A DNA stretch of 61,934 nucleotides from Acidobacteriota bacterium (GTDB taxonomy: Bacteria; Acidobacteriota; Terriglobia; Acidiferrales; UBA7541), in the NCBI GenBank assembly GCA_003165465.1, contig PLUM01000102.1, positions 1 through 61,934 on the forward strand, written 5' to 3'. The number at the start of each line of letters is the position of its first letter. The first letter of the stretch is position 1. This document shows, piece by piece, positions 16,493-25,800 of this stretch. The notes under the pieces were generated by a model that saw only the letters and a list, made by a program, of their open reading frames with translations, made no database searches and was not told where the DNA came from. Position numbers and translations under genes: made by a program.

Positions 16493-17461
16493 CTATACCT
16501 CTGCCGCTTGGGCGTCCCCGGTTTCGTCCTTGATGAGATTCATGGGGAAACCCCGTTTGCGCCAGCCCTCGTAGCCTTCCGAAAGCGGACGGATTCGCGT
16601 GATTCCCTTGCGGCGCAGCAGAAGCGCGAGCCGGGCGGCAGTCGCTTCATTTGGGCAGGCGCAAAACAGAACGATCTCCCTGTCCCGGGGAATAACTTCG
16701 TACGCTTCTTCGAACTCCGCGGCATCCACGTGCAACGCGCCGGGAATCGTTTCCGGATGTGCGTCGAAGTCGAGCGAGTGGCGCAAGTCAACAATAGTAA
16801 TATCCTCGCCAGCGTCTATTTTTTCTTTCAGCTCTTCGGGAGTGATTCGTGAGATCTTCAGTTTGCGCAGGAATTTTTGGCGATGATAGAATTTCCAGAG
16901 AATATAGCCCGCGAATGCGCCCAGCAAAAGGACGAGCAACCATTCCCCGAGGTAAGCCGCCCTTGCGGCAACGCGCTCGAGTTCGCCGCTGAATGCGTAC
17001 CCGGCGATCGTAAAAACGCCTACCCAGGCGATTGCGCCGATCGTGTCGAACAAGAGAAATTTCCGCCACCCCATCTTGATGATTCCCGACAGGGGCGCGG
17101 CCATCGCGTTTAAGCCCGGGATAAATTTGGCGCCCAGCAGCACGCGCGGGCCGTTGCGCGTAAAGCTTACCTGCGTCCTGCGCACGCAAGAGTCGGGTTC
17201 GAGCGAAATCCGGCAAAGGAATTGAAGGACGCGCACGCCTTTTTGCCGGCCGAGCTCGTACCCCATCGAATCGCTGGCCACCGCTCCAATCACCGCAAAT
17301 GCAATTGCCGTGCCCAAATTCATCCGGTGCATTCCCGAAAGCGCGCCCGCAGCCAGAAGCAACGGCGCCGAAGGAATCGGCAGGCCCGCCTGTTCGACAA
17401 AAACCCACGCGAATATCAGCATGTATCCGTGCCGGACAACGAATTGGAGCGTCTCAGTCAT
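16493..17461 (-). CDS. DedA-family membrane protein fused to a rhodanese domain
   Basis: 322 aa from the ATG at 17461 (an in-frame ATG at 17503 would add 14 residues; neither has a clear ribosome site). The first ~200 residues are a DedA/SNARE-associated-type transporter: EQAGLPIPSAPLLLAAGAL and FIPGLNAMAAPLSGI are typical, and relatives flip undecaprenyl phosphate or lipids. A C-terminal rhodanese domain (last ~105 residues) has a cysteine loop FCACPNEA, so it may be catalytically competent in sulfur transfer. The fusion recurs in soil bacteria; how the two functions combine is unknown. Confidence 0.85.
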   Translation of the reverse strand: MTETLQFVVRHGYMLIFAWVFVEQAGLPIPSAPLLLAAGALSGMHRMNLGTAIAFAVIGAVASDSMGYELGRQKGVRVLQFLCRISLEPDSCVRRTQVSFTRNGPRVLLGAKFIPGLNAMAAPLSGIIKMGWRKFLLFDTIGAIAWVGVFTIAGYAFSGELERVAARAAYLGEWLLVLLLGAFAGYILWKFYHRQKFLRKLKISRITPEELKEKIDAGEDITIVDLRHSLDFDAHPETIPGALHVDAAEFEEAYEVIPRDREIVLFCACPNEATAARLALLLRRKGITRIRPLSEGYEGWRKRGFPMNLIKDETGDAQAAEV

Positions 17462-17613
17462 TTCATTTAGGCGGAACCGGCGATCAGCGACGGAAGTCCC
17501 CATGCGCCCGAAAAAATGAGTCTACTTCTACGAACCTGTGTGGCCGGACGGGCAATCCCCACCCGGCCAAAGCGCCGAGTGGCGCAACTCCGGTTGGCGC
17601 AAGCTTTGCCGGT

Positions 17614-18192
17614 TCACGCAACGGGAGCTTGCTGGATCAATTCTGCTTCGACCGTGATTTTGACTTCATCCCCGACGACCACTCCGCCAGCCTCGGTCAA
17701 CGCGTTCCAGACGAGCCCGAAATCCTTGCGGTTGATTTTCGCCGAGGCCGAAACTCCGGCCCGGATATTGCCCCAGGGATCTTTCACGGAAGCGGTGGGG
17801 CCTTCGACGTCGAAAGTGACTTCTTTTGTAACGCCGCGAATCGCCAGATCGCCAGTCAGTCTGAAATTGTCCGGTCCATGAACCTCGACTCGTTTTGACC
17901 GGAAAGTGATTGTCGGATGGTTTGTAACGTCGAAAAAGTCAGCGCTGCGAAGGTGTTCGTCGCGCTGGGATTCGCGGGTATTCAGGGATGCGGCCTCAAT
18001 TGTTACCTCGACCGTGGACTTTGCCGGATCGGCCGGGTTGATCAGTGCGCTTCCTCCGATTTTGGTGAATTCTCCCCGCACATTCGAGATCATTAGGTGG
18101 CGGACGCTGAAATGCGCGGCGGAATGGGCTGGGTCGATCTGCCACTGGCTTGCTTTGCTGCCTTGCGTTGTTGCCATAACTGGGGTGTTCAT
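17614..18192 (-). CDS. YceI family protein
   Basis: 192 aa lipocalin-like beta-barrel of the YceI family, which binds polyisoprenoid lipids. WQIDPAHSAAHFSVRHLMISNVRGEF at the start and GDLAIRGVTKEVTFDV later are diagnostic. No signal peptide is visible, so it is probably cytoplasmic, unlike E. coli YceI. AAGGAG precedes the ATG. It lies 55 bp downstream of the marR-type gene on the same strand and is probably in its operon. Confidence 0.92.
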   Translation of the reverse strand: MNTPVMATTQGSKASQWQIDPAHSAAHFSVRHLMISNVRGEFTKIGGSALINPADPAKSTVEVTIEAASLNTRESQRDEHLRSADFFDVTNHPTITFRSKRVEVHGPDNFRLTGDLAIRGVTKEVTFDVEGPTASVKDPWGNIRAGVSASAKINRKDFGLVWNALTEAGGVVVGDEVKITVEAELIQQAPVA

Positions 18193-18247
18193 CTTCGTTT
18201 CTCCTTATGCGTATTTTCTTGCGATTTAGGGATGATCTTCACGAGAA

Positions 18248-18727
18248 TCAATCGGGCGAATGCTCCTCTTCCCCGCACTCGCTCGCACGGTCGAGCAAAA
18301 CGGAAAGTTGCCGGAGCTGTTTCGCGGGAATATGCCGCAACTGGCGGCAGTGTAATTCGTGTATGGGTTTATCGAGTCGATCCAGCAGGCGAAGCCCCTC
18401 GTCTGTAATACGCGTTTTGACCACGCGCCGGTCCCGGGCCTCCCGCGCTCGCGCGATCCAGCCTCGGGATTCCATCCGGTCGAGCAGGCGAGTCATATCC
18501 GGATCGCGCGAGATGAGCCGTTCGCCGATCTCGCGGCAGCCCAGTCCTTCGATTCCCGCGCCGCGCAGGATGCGCAGGATGTTGTACTGAGTCGCGGACA
18601 GGCTGTATGGCTTGAGCAGCGTCTCGGCACCGCGGGCCAGGGCATCGGCGGTGCGCAGGAGGCCGACGAAGACGCGGGCTTGCAGGCTGGCTTCCGAGTT
18701 GCCCTTCGAGGGAGCGTTTCGTTTCAT
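18248..18727 (-). CDS. MarR-family transcriptional regulator
   Basis: 159 aa winged-helix dimer. LSATQYNILRILRGAGIEGLGCREIGERL is the helix-turn-helix and the wing follows at RDRRVVKTRITDEG. Such regulators respond to phenolic or oxidative ligands and repress themselves and neighbours. The promoter spacer contains an inverted repeat, and the predicted transcript begins at or next to the ATG, so translation may be leaderless. The yceI gene follows. Confidence 0.92.
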   Translation of the reverse strand: MKRNAPSKGNSEASLQARVFVGLLRTADALARGAETLLKPYSLSATQYNILRILRGAGIEGLGCREIGERLISRDPDMTRLLDRMESRGWIARAREARDRRVVKTRITDEGLRLLDRLDKPIHELHCRQLRHIPAKQLRQLSVLLDRASECGEEEHSPD

Positions 18728-18733
18728 GTGATG

Positions 18734-18762
18734 ACGATACTCGTTACAACGACTATTGTCAA
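18734..18762 (-). promoter_or_regulatory. marR promoter with embedded operator palindrome
   Basis: On the minus strand: TTGACA, 17-bp spacer, TATCGT. The spacer holds TCGTT-gt-AACGA (18741-18752), a perfect 5-bp-arm palindrome placed for repression. The -10 box ends 6 bp before the ATG, leaving no room for a ribosome site. Confidence 0.6.
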
Positions 18763-18909
18763 GAGGAATGTTGAGCGTGCGGTTTCGCGCGCCCTTTCGG
18801 CTTGGCGCTCTCCTCGCGTGAACGGAAAATGTTCACCGCGCCGTCCGTCTACGGCGCGGAAGGCGCGTTGAAAATCAAAGCTGGATGTGCGCGCAGATAA
18901 CGCTGGCCG

Positions 18910-19629
18910 CTACGGCTTTTGCGTGGGGCGGATGTGTACTTCGCTCATGAAGCTTCCCGGCGATTGCGTCACGAGGGCCGCCACGGCGTGCGCGATATCG
19001 TCCGGCTGGAGCATTTTCGCGGAGTTTCCGCCGCCGTGCCCGGCGAACTCCGTCGCCACCGAGCCAGGGCAGATGGTGCTTACGCGTATGCCGTAGCCGC
19101 GCAGATCCTCGGCCATGCCGCCGGCGAGGCCCAGGAGTCCCCATTTTGACGCGCAATAGATCGCGCCCCCTGCAAACGTATTTTTCCCCGCGAGCGAACT
19201 GATGTTGATGATGTAGCCCGACTTCCGCCGGATCATTTCCGGGACCACGGCGCGGCAGGCGAGAAATACCGATTTCAGGTTGGTGTCCAGCACAGCGTTC
19301 CAATCGGCTTCGCCGAATTCATGAAAAGGTCCGAACAGGCCAATGCCGGCGTTGTTCACCAGAATATCGATGGGCCCCAGCTCCCGCTGCGTCCTTTCAA
19401 TCAGGGCCGAAATTTGGTCCGCGCGCTTAATATCCGTCCGCACGGCGAGAGTCTCGATTCCTTCGCCGCGAAGAATGGCTGCCGATTGATCGAGCTTCGC
19501 CCCATCTCGTCCGCAAATGGATACGCGCGCGCCCATCCGTCCCAGGCGCTGGGCAATCGCGAAACCGATTCCCCGGCTCGCTCCCGTAATCAGCGCGACT
19601 TTCCCGGCAAGGATATTTTTCTGTGGCAT
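18910..19629 (-). CDS. Short-chain dehydrogenase/reductase (FabG-like)
   Basis: 239 aa, classical SDR. TGASRGIG (NAD(P) binding), NNAGIG, and the catalytic Ser-Tyr-Lys set (ISSLAG, then YCASK) are intact. An Arg near the end of the second strand (SICGRDG) favours NADPH. The substrate is undetermined; annotation as 3-oxoacyl-ACP reductase would be over-specific. It is monocistronic and divergent from the TPR-like gene. Confidence 0.9.
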   Translation of the reverse strand: MPQKNILAGKVALITGASRGIGFAIAQRLGRMGARVSICGRDGAKLDQSAAILRGEGIETLAVRTDIKRADQISALIERTQRELGPIDILVNNAGIGLFGPFHEFGEADWNAVLDTNLKSVFLACRAVVPEMIRRKSGYIINISSLAGKNTFAGGAIYCASKWGLLGLAGGMAEDLRGYGIRVSTICPGSVATEFAGHGGGNSAKMLQPDDIAHAVAALVTQSPGSFMSEVHIRPTQKP

Positions 19630-19779
19630 TGACTCTCCTCCATCGCCGGAAAAGTGATACTCTCGGGGTGGACGCTCCCGATCCGGAGTTTGCTATTACA
19701 GTATTCGTGTCCGCCGCGCCGGTTGCAAGCCGCGTTCGGCGAGTCGTGGGTTCGGCGTATCGGCGGGAGGGAATCGCGC

Positions 19780-19808
19780 TTGCGCCGTGAGGTAGGATTT
19801 CCTATAAT
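19780..19808 (+). promoter_or_regulatory. Predicted promoter of the TPR-like gene
   Basis: TTGCGC, 17-bp spacer, then consensus TATAAT (19803-19808). The start codon is about 90 bp downstream. Confidence 0.5.
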
Positions 19809-19899
19809 CCAAAAGCTTTGATTCAGCGGACATTCTTGCATCTTGTACTTGTTCTTCCGATTTGTTTTTTGTGAAATTTGCCGAGGAGGCTGGAATCCG

Positions 19900-21234
19900 A
19901 TGATACGAAAGTGGATTGTAACTGGCGCCGGTTTGCTATGGGTCGCGCTGGGTGTTGGATCTGGCGCGGGAAAATTGTGGGCCGCATCACAGGCCGCGCA
20001 GGACCAGGCGAAGCCTGGTTATACCATGCCTGAATATAACGCGTATAAGGACGCGGACGCGGAACCGAATCCTCAGCAAAAAGTCGCAAAGCTCGACGCT
20101 TTTGTGAAGCAGTATAACGCCTCCACGCTGATGCCGTACATTTACCGCGACTACTACACGACATACATGGCGCTGAAGAACTTCGCTCAGGTCATCGAGT
20201 ACACCGACCGGATGATCGCGCTCGGAGACAAAATCGATATGAATGGGCGCCTCGAAGCGTATTACATCCGCGCCCAGGCGTTTTATATGGGGATGGCCGA
20301 CAAGACACTGCAAACTCCCGATGCGCTGACCAAGGCGCGCGACGCTTCCCTCGCGGGTCTCAAAACCGTGGACGCGCTGAAGAAGCCCGACGCCGCGACG
20401 GATGCGCAATTCGATCAGCAAAAGAAGGGCGTCAAGGTTCTGTTCAATTCGGTTGCTGCCCTGGCTTCGACCAGTATGAAAGATTACGCCGCGGCGGCCG
20501 GATACTACAAGGCGGTCCTGTCCATTACGCCGGACGACGCCGTTTCTCACTATCGCCTTGGCATTGTGAATCTGCTGATGACTCCGCCGGCGTCAACGGA
20601 TGGTTTCTGGGAACTCGCCCGCGCGATCGACCTGAAGATTCCGAACGACGCGCAGGTGCGCGCCTATCTGAAGAATCAGATCATTCGTTACCAGCAGCCG
20701 TCTTGCGACAAGCTGGTTGACGATCAGATGAACGAACTCCTCACGCTTGCCGCCACCGCCGCGGACCGGCCCGCCACGCTGAATGTGCCGAGCACCGCCG
20801 ATCTGCAGAAGGCGCGTGATGACACGGCGAACTTTATTCCCTCGCTCGTGGCCGGAGGCGATGCGGGCAAGACGATGTGGCTTGCCAGCTGCGGCCTCGA
20901 GTATCCGGACGTCGGAGTTCGCATCATGGAAGCGCCCGCCGTGGATGGCGATACCGTGACGCTCAAGGTGTTCCGTGGCACCACGCCGGAAGAGATCGAA
21001 GCGGCCACGACATCCAACATGATCGTCAAGATCGATGGCCAGCCGGAAGCCAAGCGCCTTGAGAAAGACGCGGTCGTGCGGTTTACCGGCACGCTGGTCG
21101 CCTATACGCAAAGCCCCTTTATGCTGACCTGGGATAAGGCCAAGATCAACACGGAGGATTTGCCGGAGGAGAAGGGGCCGAAGAAAGCCCCGGTCCGGAA
21201 AGCTCCTGCTAAAAAGGCTCCCGCGACAAACTAA
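19900..21234 (+). CDS. Secreted tetratricopeptide-like protein, unknown role
   Basis: 444 aa. Ribosome site GAGGAG, ATG at 19900. A signal peptide (residues 1-29, ending LWAAS) is followed by helical repeats of TPR style (AYYIRAQAFYMGMADKTL, AAAGYYKAVLSITPDDAVSHYRLGIVNLL). The C-terminal part (from about 300) is a different, beta-rich region, ending in a Lys/Ala/Pro tail. Such proteins scaffold complexes in the periplasm or envelope. It has its own promoter and terminator. Confidence 0.75.
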   Translation: MIRKWIVTGAGLLWVALGVGSGAGKLWAASQAAQDQAKPGYTMPEYNAYKDADAEPNPQQKVAKLDAFVKQYNASTLMPYIYRDYYTTYMALKNFAQVIEYTDRMIALGDKIDMNGRLEAYYIRAQAFYMGMADKTLQTPDALTKARDASLAGLKTVDALKKPDAATDAQFDQQKKGVKVLFNSVAALASTSMKDYAAAAGYYKAVLSITPDDAVSHYRLGIVNLLMTPPASTDGFWELARAIDLKIPNDAQVRAYLKNQIIRYQQPSCDKLVDDQMNELLTLAATAADRPATLNVPSTADLQKARDDTANFIPSLVAGGDAGKTMWLASCGLEYPDVGVRIMEAPAVDGDTVTLKVFRGTTPEEIEAATTSNMIVKIDGQPEAKRLEKDAVVRFTGTLVAYTQSPFMLTWDKAKINTEDLPEEKGPKKAPVRKAPAKKAPATN

Positions 21235-21259
21235 ACTTCGAACAGCTCAAGTGAAAAAA

Positions 21260-21295
21260 AATGGTCCCGGGAAATTTCCGGGGCCATTTTTTATT
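21260..21295 (+). terminator. Rho-independent terminator of the TPR-like gene
   Basis: ATGGtCCCGG and CCGGGgCCAT form the stem around a GAAATTT loop, followed by TTTTTTATTA. An A-tract precedes it, making it partly bidirectional. Confidence 0.85.
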
Positions 21296-21313
21296 ATCGG
21301 TAATGGATAGGCT

Positions 21314-21397
21314 GTAGGGGCACGGCATTGCCGTGCCCCTACGTCTGGTCCAAGCCCTGCGACTAAATCCCGCAGGCTAAAGCCCTCGCTACTGAAA
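21314..21397. repeat. Palindromes between TPR-like and Fis-like genes
   Basis: A perfect 13-bp inverted repeat, GTAGGGGCACGGC...GCCGTGCCCCTAC (21314-21342), is followed by a half copy of the GCAGGCTnAAGCCC element (21362-21397). Confidence 0.75.
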
Positions 21398-21430
21398 ACG
21401 ATCGGGAGTGTTGCTGCAGGCGAAGCGATT

Positions 21431-21464
21431 CACCAGTCACCAGTCACTAGTCACCAGTCACCAC
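21431..21464. repeat. 7-bp tandem repeat (CACCAGT), about five copies
   Basis: Successive CACCAGT/CACTAGT units run up to the 3' end of the Fis-like gene on the opposite strand. It is a simple slippage repeat. Confidence 0.85.
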
Positions 21465-21466
21465 TC

Positions 21467-21688
21467 CTACGCCCGCCGATGAGGCCGGGAATCGAGCTTA
21501 TACAGATCGATCTTGCGGCTGAGCGTGTTGCGATGTATCCCGAGCAGCCGGGCGGCCTGAGATTGATTGCCGTGGAAGCGTTCCAGTACTCGCTTGATGA
21601 ATTTCTTTTCAAATTCGTTGACCGCTTCATCGAAGTGGATTCCGCGCTCGACCATCAGCCCGACGAGTGTTTCCAATTGTTCTTTCAC
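21467..21688 (-). CDS. Fis-type helix-turn-helix protein
   Basis: 73 aa. The C-terminal FHGNQSQAARLLGIHRNTLSRKI is the Fis/NtrC-type DNA-binding helix-turn-helix. The N-terminal 30 residues could form the Fis dimer helices. There is no receiver or AAA domain, so it is a stand-alone regulator. It lies 54 bp downstream of purC on the same strand and may share its transcript. Confidence 0.88.
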   Translation of the reverse strand: MKEQLETLVGLMVERGIHFDEAVNEFEKKFIKRVLERFHGNQSQAARLLGIHRNTLSRKIDLYKLDSRPHRRA

Positions 21689-21742
21689 CGTAGCACGCTC
21701 CGCACAAGAGGGATTTGCAGCCGGATGATTCCGCCGGCGTGG

Positions 21743-22642
21743 CTAGCTGAGTTCGTGGCCTGTTAGCTGGCGGTACGCTTCCCGGTATTTTCCCCGGGTT
21801 GCGGCAACGACATCGGGTGGAAGTTCCGGGCCGGGCGGCTGCTTGTTCCACCCGATCCGTTCGAGGTAGTCGCGCACGTACTGCTTGTCGTACGAAGGCT
21901 GCGCACGGCCGGGCTGGTAGCCGTGCGCGGGCCAGAAACGCGAGGAATCCGGGGTCAAAGCCTCGTCAATCCAGATCAATTGATTTCCGACGAGGCCAAA
22001 TTCGAATTTCGTGTCCGCCAGAATGATTCCACGAGGTTCGGCGTAGGCCGCCGCGCGGCGGTAAATTTCCAGGCTGACGGAGCGCACTTTTTCCGCAAGC
22101 TCCGCCCCAATGAGCGAAACCGCGCCGTCGAACGAAATATTTTCATCATGGCCAGAGGTCGCCTTGGTCGACGGAGTGAAAATGGCTTCCGGCAGGCGCG
22201 CGGATTCCTGAAGTCCAGGAGGCAGGGCGATGCCGCAGATTTTTCCGGTGGCGCGATAATCCTTCCATCCCGAGCCGGACAAGTATCCGCGTACGACGCA
22301 CTCGATTGGCAGCGGATTCGTTCGCTTGCAAAGCATGGTGCGGCCTTCGATCTGGTCGCGGTAGGGCGCCAGTTCGGCCGGGAAATCCGTTGCCGTGACG
22401 ATGTGATTGGGAATCACGTCATGCAGCAGGTTGAACCAGAACAGCGAGAGCTGCGTCAGCACGCGGCCCTTATCCGGAATCGGCGTGGGCAGCACGACGT
22501 CGAATGCCGAAAGCCGATCCGTGGCGATCAGCAGCAGTTGGCCGCCCACGTCGTACAAATCGCGCACCTTCCCGCGATTCAGGAAGTGAATTCCGGGGAG
22601 ATTTGTCTCCCGCACCACAACATTTAATTTTGGAGAAGCCAC
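21743..22642 (-). CDS. purC: SAICAR synthase (PurC)
   Basis: 299 aa. It joins CAIR with aspartate in purine synthesis using ATP. GKVRDLYDVGGQLLLIATDRLSAFD is the nucleotide-binding start, with IECVVRGYLSGSGWK and GIILADTKFEFG following. I chose GTG at 22640-22642 (mature start ASPKLNVVV), with an AAGGGAAAGG site upstream. An in-frame ATG at 22699 would add 19 residues unlike the family. Confidence 0.95.
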   Translation of the reverse strand: MASPKLNVVVRETNLPGIHFLNRGKVRDLYDVGGQLLLIATDRLSAFDVVLPTPIPDKGRVLTQLSLFWFNLLHDVIPNHIVTATDFPAELAPYRDQIEGRTMLCKRTNPLPIECVVRGYLSGSGWKDYRATGKICGIALPPGLQESARLPEAIFTPSTKATSGHDENISFDGAVSLIGAELAEKVRSVSLEIYRRAAAYAEPRGIILADTKFEFGLVGNQLIWIDEALTPDSSRFWPAHGYQPGRAQPSYDKQYVRDYLERIGWNKQPPGPELPPDVVAATRGKYREAYRQLTGHELS

Positions 22643-22783
22643 CGGTAACCTTTCCCTTCTGAGAGGCGGACATTCTAGCGCACGCCCCGGCGATGTCAAC
22701 GGAGAAGAAAAACGAAAAGTGGAAACCCCGATTTGTGAGAAAAAATGAAATTAATGTGGAATATTTTTTCGCGTACGGATTGT

Positions 22784-22857
22784 AGTAGCGCGGGCTTCAG
22801 CCTGCGGGGTTTAGTCCTTACAAGAACGAAACCCCGCAGGCTGAAGCCCGCGCTACT
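22784..22857. repeat. Dispersed inverted repeat (GTAGCGCGGGCTTCAGCCTGCGGGG type), copy 1
   Basis: AGTAGCGCGGGCTTCAGCC at the left pairs with GGCTGAAGCCCGCGCTACT at the right; the inner CCTGCGGGGTT and AACCCCGCAGG also pair. It is a nearly perfect long hairpin just past the smc stop codon. Confidence 0.92.
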
Positions 22858-22874
22858 TAAAGACTTGGTGCGAA

Positions 22875-25800
22875 TTACGCGGCGTTTGTCGCGGCTTTCA
22901 CGGCGGCGGTTTCTTCTTCCCAGCGGACCGACACGAGTTTCGAGACGCCCGGCTCCTGCATCGTGACGCCGTACAGAACCGACGCCATCTCCATCGTTCT
23001 CCGGTTGTGCGTCACGACGATGAATTGCGTCCCCCCGCTCATCTCGGAAACGAGTTTGGTGAACCGCCCGACATTGGCTTCGTCCAGCGGCGCGTCGACT
23101 TCATCCAGAATGCAGAACGGGCTTGGCTGATAGCGGAAGATGGCGATCAGCAGCGCCAGAGCCGTCATGGCCTTTTCGCCACCCGAGAGCAACAGTACGT
23201 TTTGCAGGCGCTTGCCCGGCGGCTGCGCCACCACGTCGATGCCCGGCTCGCCTGAGCTGTCGGGTTCGGATAGCCGCATCTCGCCGGTTCCGCCGCCGAA
23301 GAGCGTGTGGAAGGCGGTCGCGAAGTTAAGATTGATGATCGCGAACGCTTCCTCGAATTTCAGTTTGCAGACTTCGTCGAGTTCCGCGATCGCCTGGTGC
23401 GTGTCGGTGATCGATTGCAGAAGATCGGCGCGTTCGCGGCCCAGAAAATCGAACCGCTGTTCGCACTCGTTGTATTCCTCGAGCGCCATCATGTTGATCG
23501 GGCCCATGGCCTCGATCCGCGATTTTAGTTCGTGGTACTGCTCGTCGGACGTGCGCAGTTCCTCGCCTGACAGAAGGGCGGGGAATTCCGCGATCAGATC
23601 TTCCGGCTGGGCGTTCAGTTCCTCGAAGCACGATTGCCGCAGGTGCTCGCGTTCGGATTCGTTGCGGACGCGTTCGATGTCCAGTTTGCCGCGCTCCTCG
23701 CGGAAGTCGCCGAGTTTTTGGCGGGCCATGCGGAGCGTGTCGTCCGCCTGCGTCGAGAGCACGCGCGTTTCGTTGAACTCCTTCTCCATCCCCGCGCCGA
23801 GCCCTTCGAGGCGCGCCTTTTCCGTGCGAAGCGATTCGACCTGCCGCTGATGTTCGGCAGTCTGCGTTGCGAGCTGTTCCTGTTCCTTCACCAGAGAATC
23901 GCGTTGCTGGACGAGCACCGAGCGCCGGGCCACGAGCGCCTGGAGTTCGTGGGCCATCCGCGCCGCGATCGTCTCGACGCTGGCGAGGCGTTCGGCGAGC
24001 CCGGCCAGCTCCGCGCGCCGCGCCGCCAGGTCTTCCTGCTTTGCCTGCGCCGTTTGCCGCAGGACGATTTGTTGTTCCATCGCCTGGACGATTTCCTGTT
24101 CGGTTGCCGCGCGTGCGCTGGAAATTTCTCCGCGTTTGTTTTGTGCGGCCTCGGCGCGCTGTTTTGCGGCTGCGGCATCGTTGCGCAGGCGCGCGAGTTC
24201 CGTCTGGCAGTCCTTCAGTTCGATTCCGATGCGCACCATGTCGCTTCGGGCCTGGTCGCGCTGCAAGGTTGCGGCTACCGACAGCTTTTGGGATTCGACG
24301 TGCTGCGTGGTGGCCTGTTCGAGAGCCAATTCGTTCGCGCGGCGCTCTTCTTCAATGCACTGGACCGCGGCCTGTGCATCCGCCGCCTCGCGTTCGAGAT
24401 GCAGGACTTCGGCCTCCAGGGCGCGCAATTCGCGTTTCATGCCCAGAGGGCCGGACTCGGATAGGCGCCCGCCGCTCACGACGCGGCCCTGATACGTGGT
24501 GCCATCGGGCGTTACGAAGGAGTACGCCGGATTCTCGCGCGCCAGCCGCTCGGCCACCGCGGATTGTTCCACGAGGAAGGCCGACTTCAGGCGCGGCAAA
24601 AACTGTTTTGCGGCCGTGCCCAGGGGATCGCGGAATTCGACCAGGCGGTCGAGGCGCGAAACGGTTTCCCGCTCGATGTCGAAGGACACGAGCGGCTCGT
24701 CCGGCTGCACCGTCACATTGCGCAGGGAATCGACGAAGAACGTCGCGCAGCCGCCCACATCGTCGCGCAACATGGCAATACCCGCGCGGGCCACGTCAAA
24801 CGTTTCGACGACAACGTACTCCAGTTCCTCGCGCAAAAATTGTTCGATGGCGTTCTCGTATTCCTGTCCGACTTCGGCGTAATCGGCAAGCACGCCAACG
24901 GCGCGGAAGCCGGCGGCGGATTGATCTCCGCTCTGGCTGGAAGCGAAAAGTTTCTGGACCGCGTCGGCCGTGTAGGAGCGTTCATTCAAAATCTGCTGGA
25001 CCGATGCGCGCCGGGCTTTCCCTCCGGCGAGCGCATCGCGCGAAGCCGAGGCGCGCGCTGTGGCTTCCTGCTGCTCGCGGCGCAGGTCGGCAATGCTGGC
25101 TTGCGCGTTCCGCACCGTCTCTTCAAGCGCGCGCGTGCGTTCCAGCACGGATTGCCAGTGCAGGTCGGCGGCCTGCGCGCGTTCGCGATGGTGCAGGGAT
25201 TCCTCGAGCAATTGCTGTTCCTGCCGCTCGTGGCGCGTCACGCCCTCGACGCGATGCGCCAGCGTCTGCTCGGCCTGCGCCTGTTCGCCGTGCAAGCGCG
25301 TCAGTTCGTCGCCGAGTTCGGCGGCGGACTGCCGCAGCGTCGCAATGCGTTTTTCGGCGGAATCGTGCGCGCCCGAGAGGTCGGCGCTGGCCGTCGCCAG
25401 TGTCGCCAGAATGGTTCCAACGCCCGCGACTTCGGCCTTGAGCGAGGAGACCGACTCGCCATGCGATGCGGCGCGCGCCTCGACCTGCGCGGCTTGCGCC
25501 CCGCCCTGCTCGATTTCCGCGTTCAATTGCTGGAGCCGCGCGGTCAGTTCCGTGGTGCGCTGCCGGTTGAAAAGAATGCGGTTTTCGCTGCGGTCCAATT
25601 CGAGCGCCGTTTGCCCCAGAACGTTCTGGTGCTGCCGCAGTTCGGCTTCGAGTTCGAAGGTGCGCGACGAGAGGCGCTCCTGTTCCGTTTCCCATTGATT
25701 CACCGACTGCGCTTCGTTCGATTCTCGTTGCGAAATTCCGCCCAGCAGATTCGCCACGCGCTCCGCCTCGATGTCCAGTTCCTTGGCTTTGCTCGCCAGA

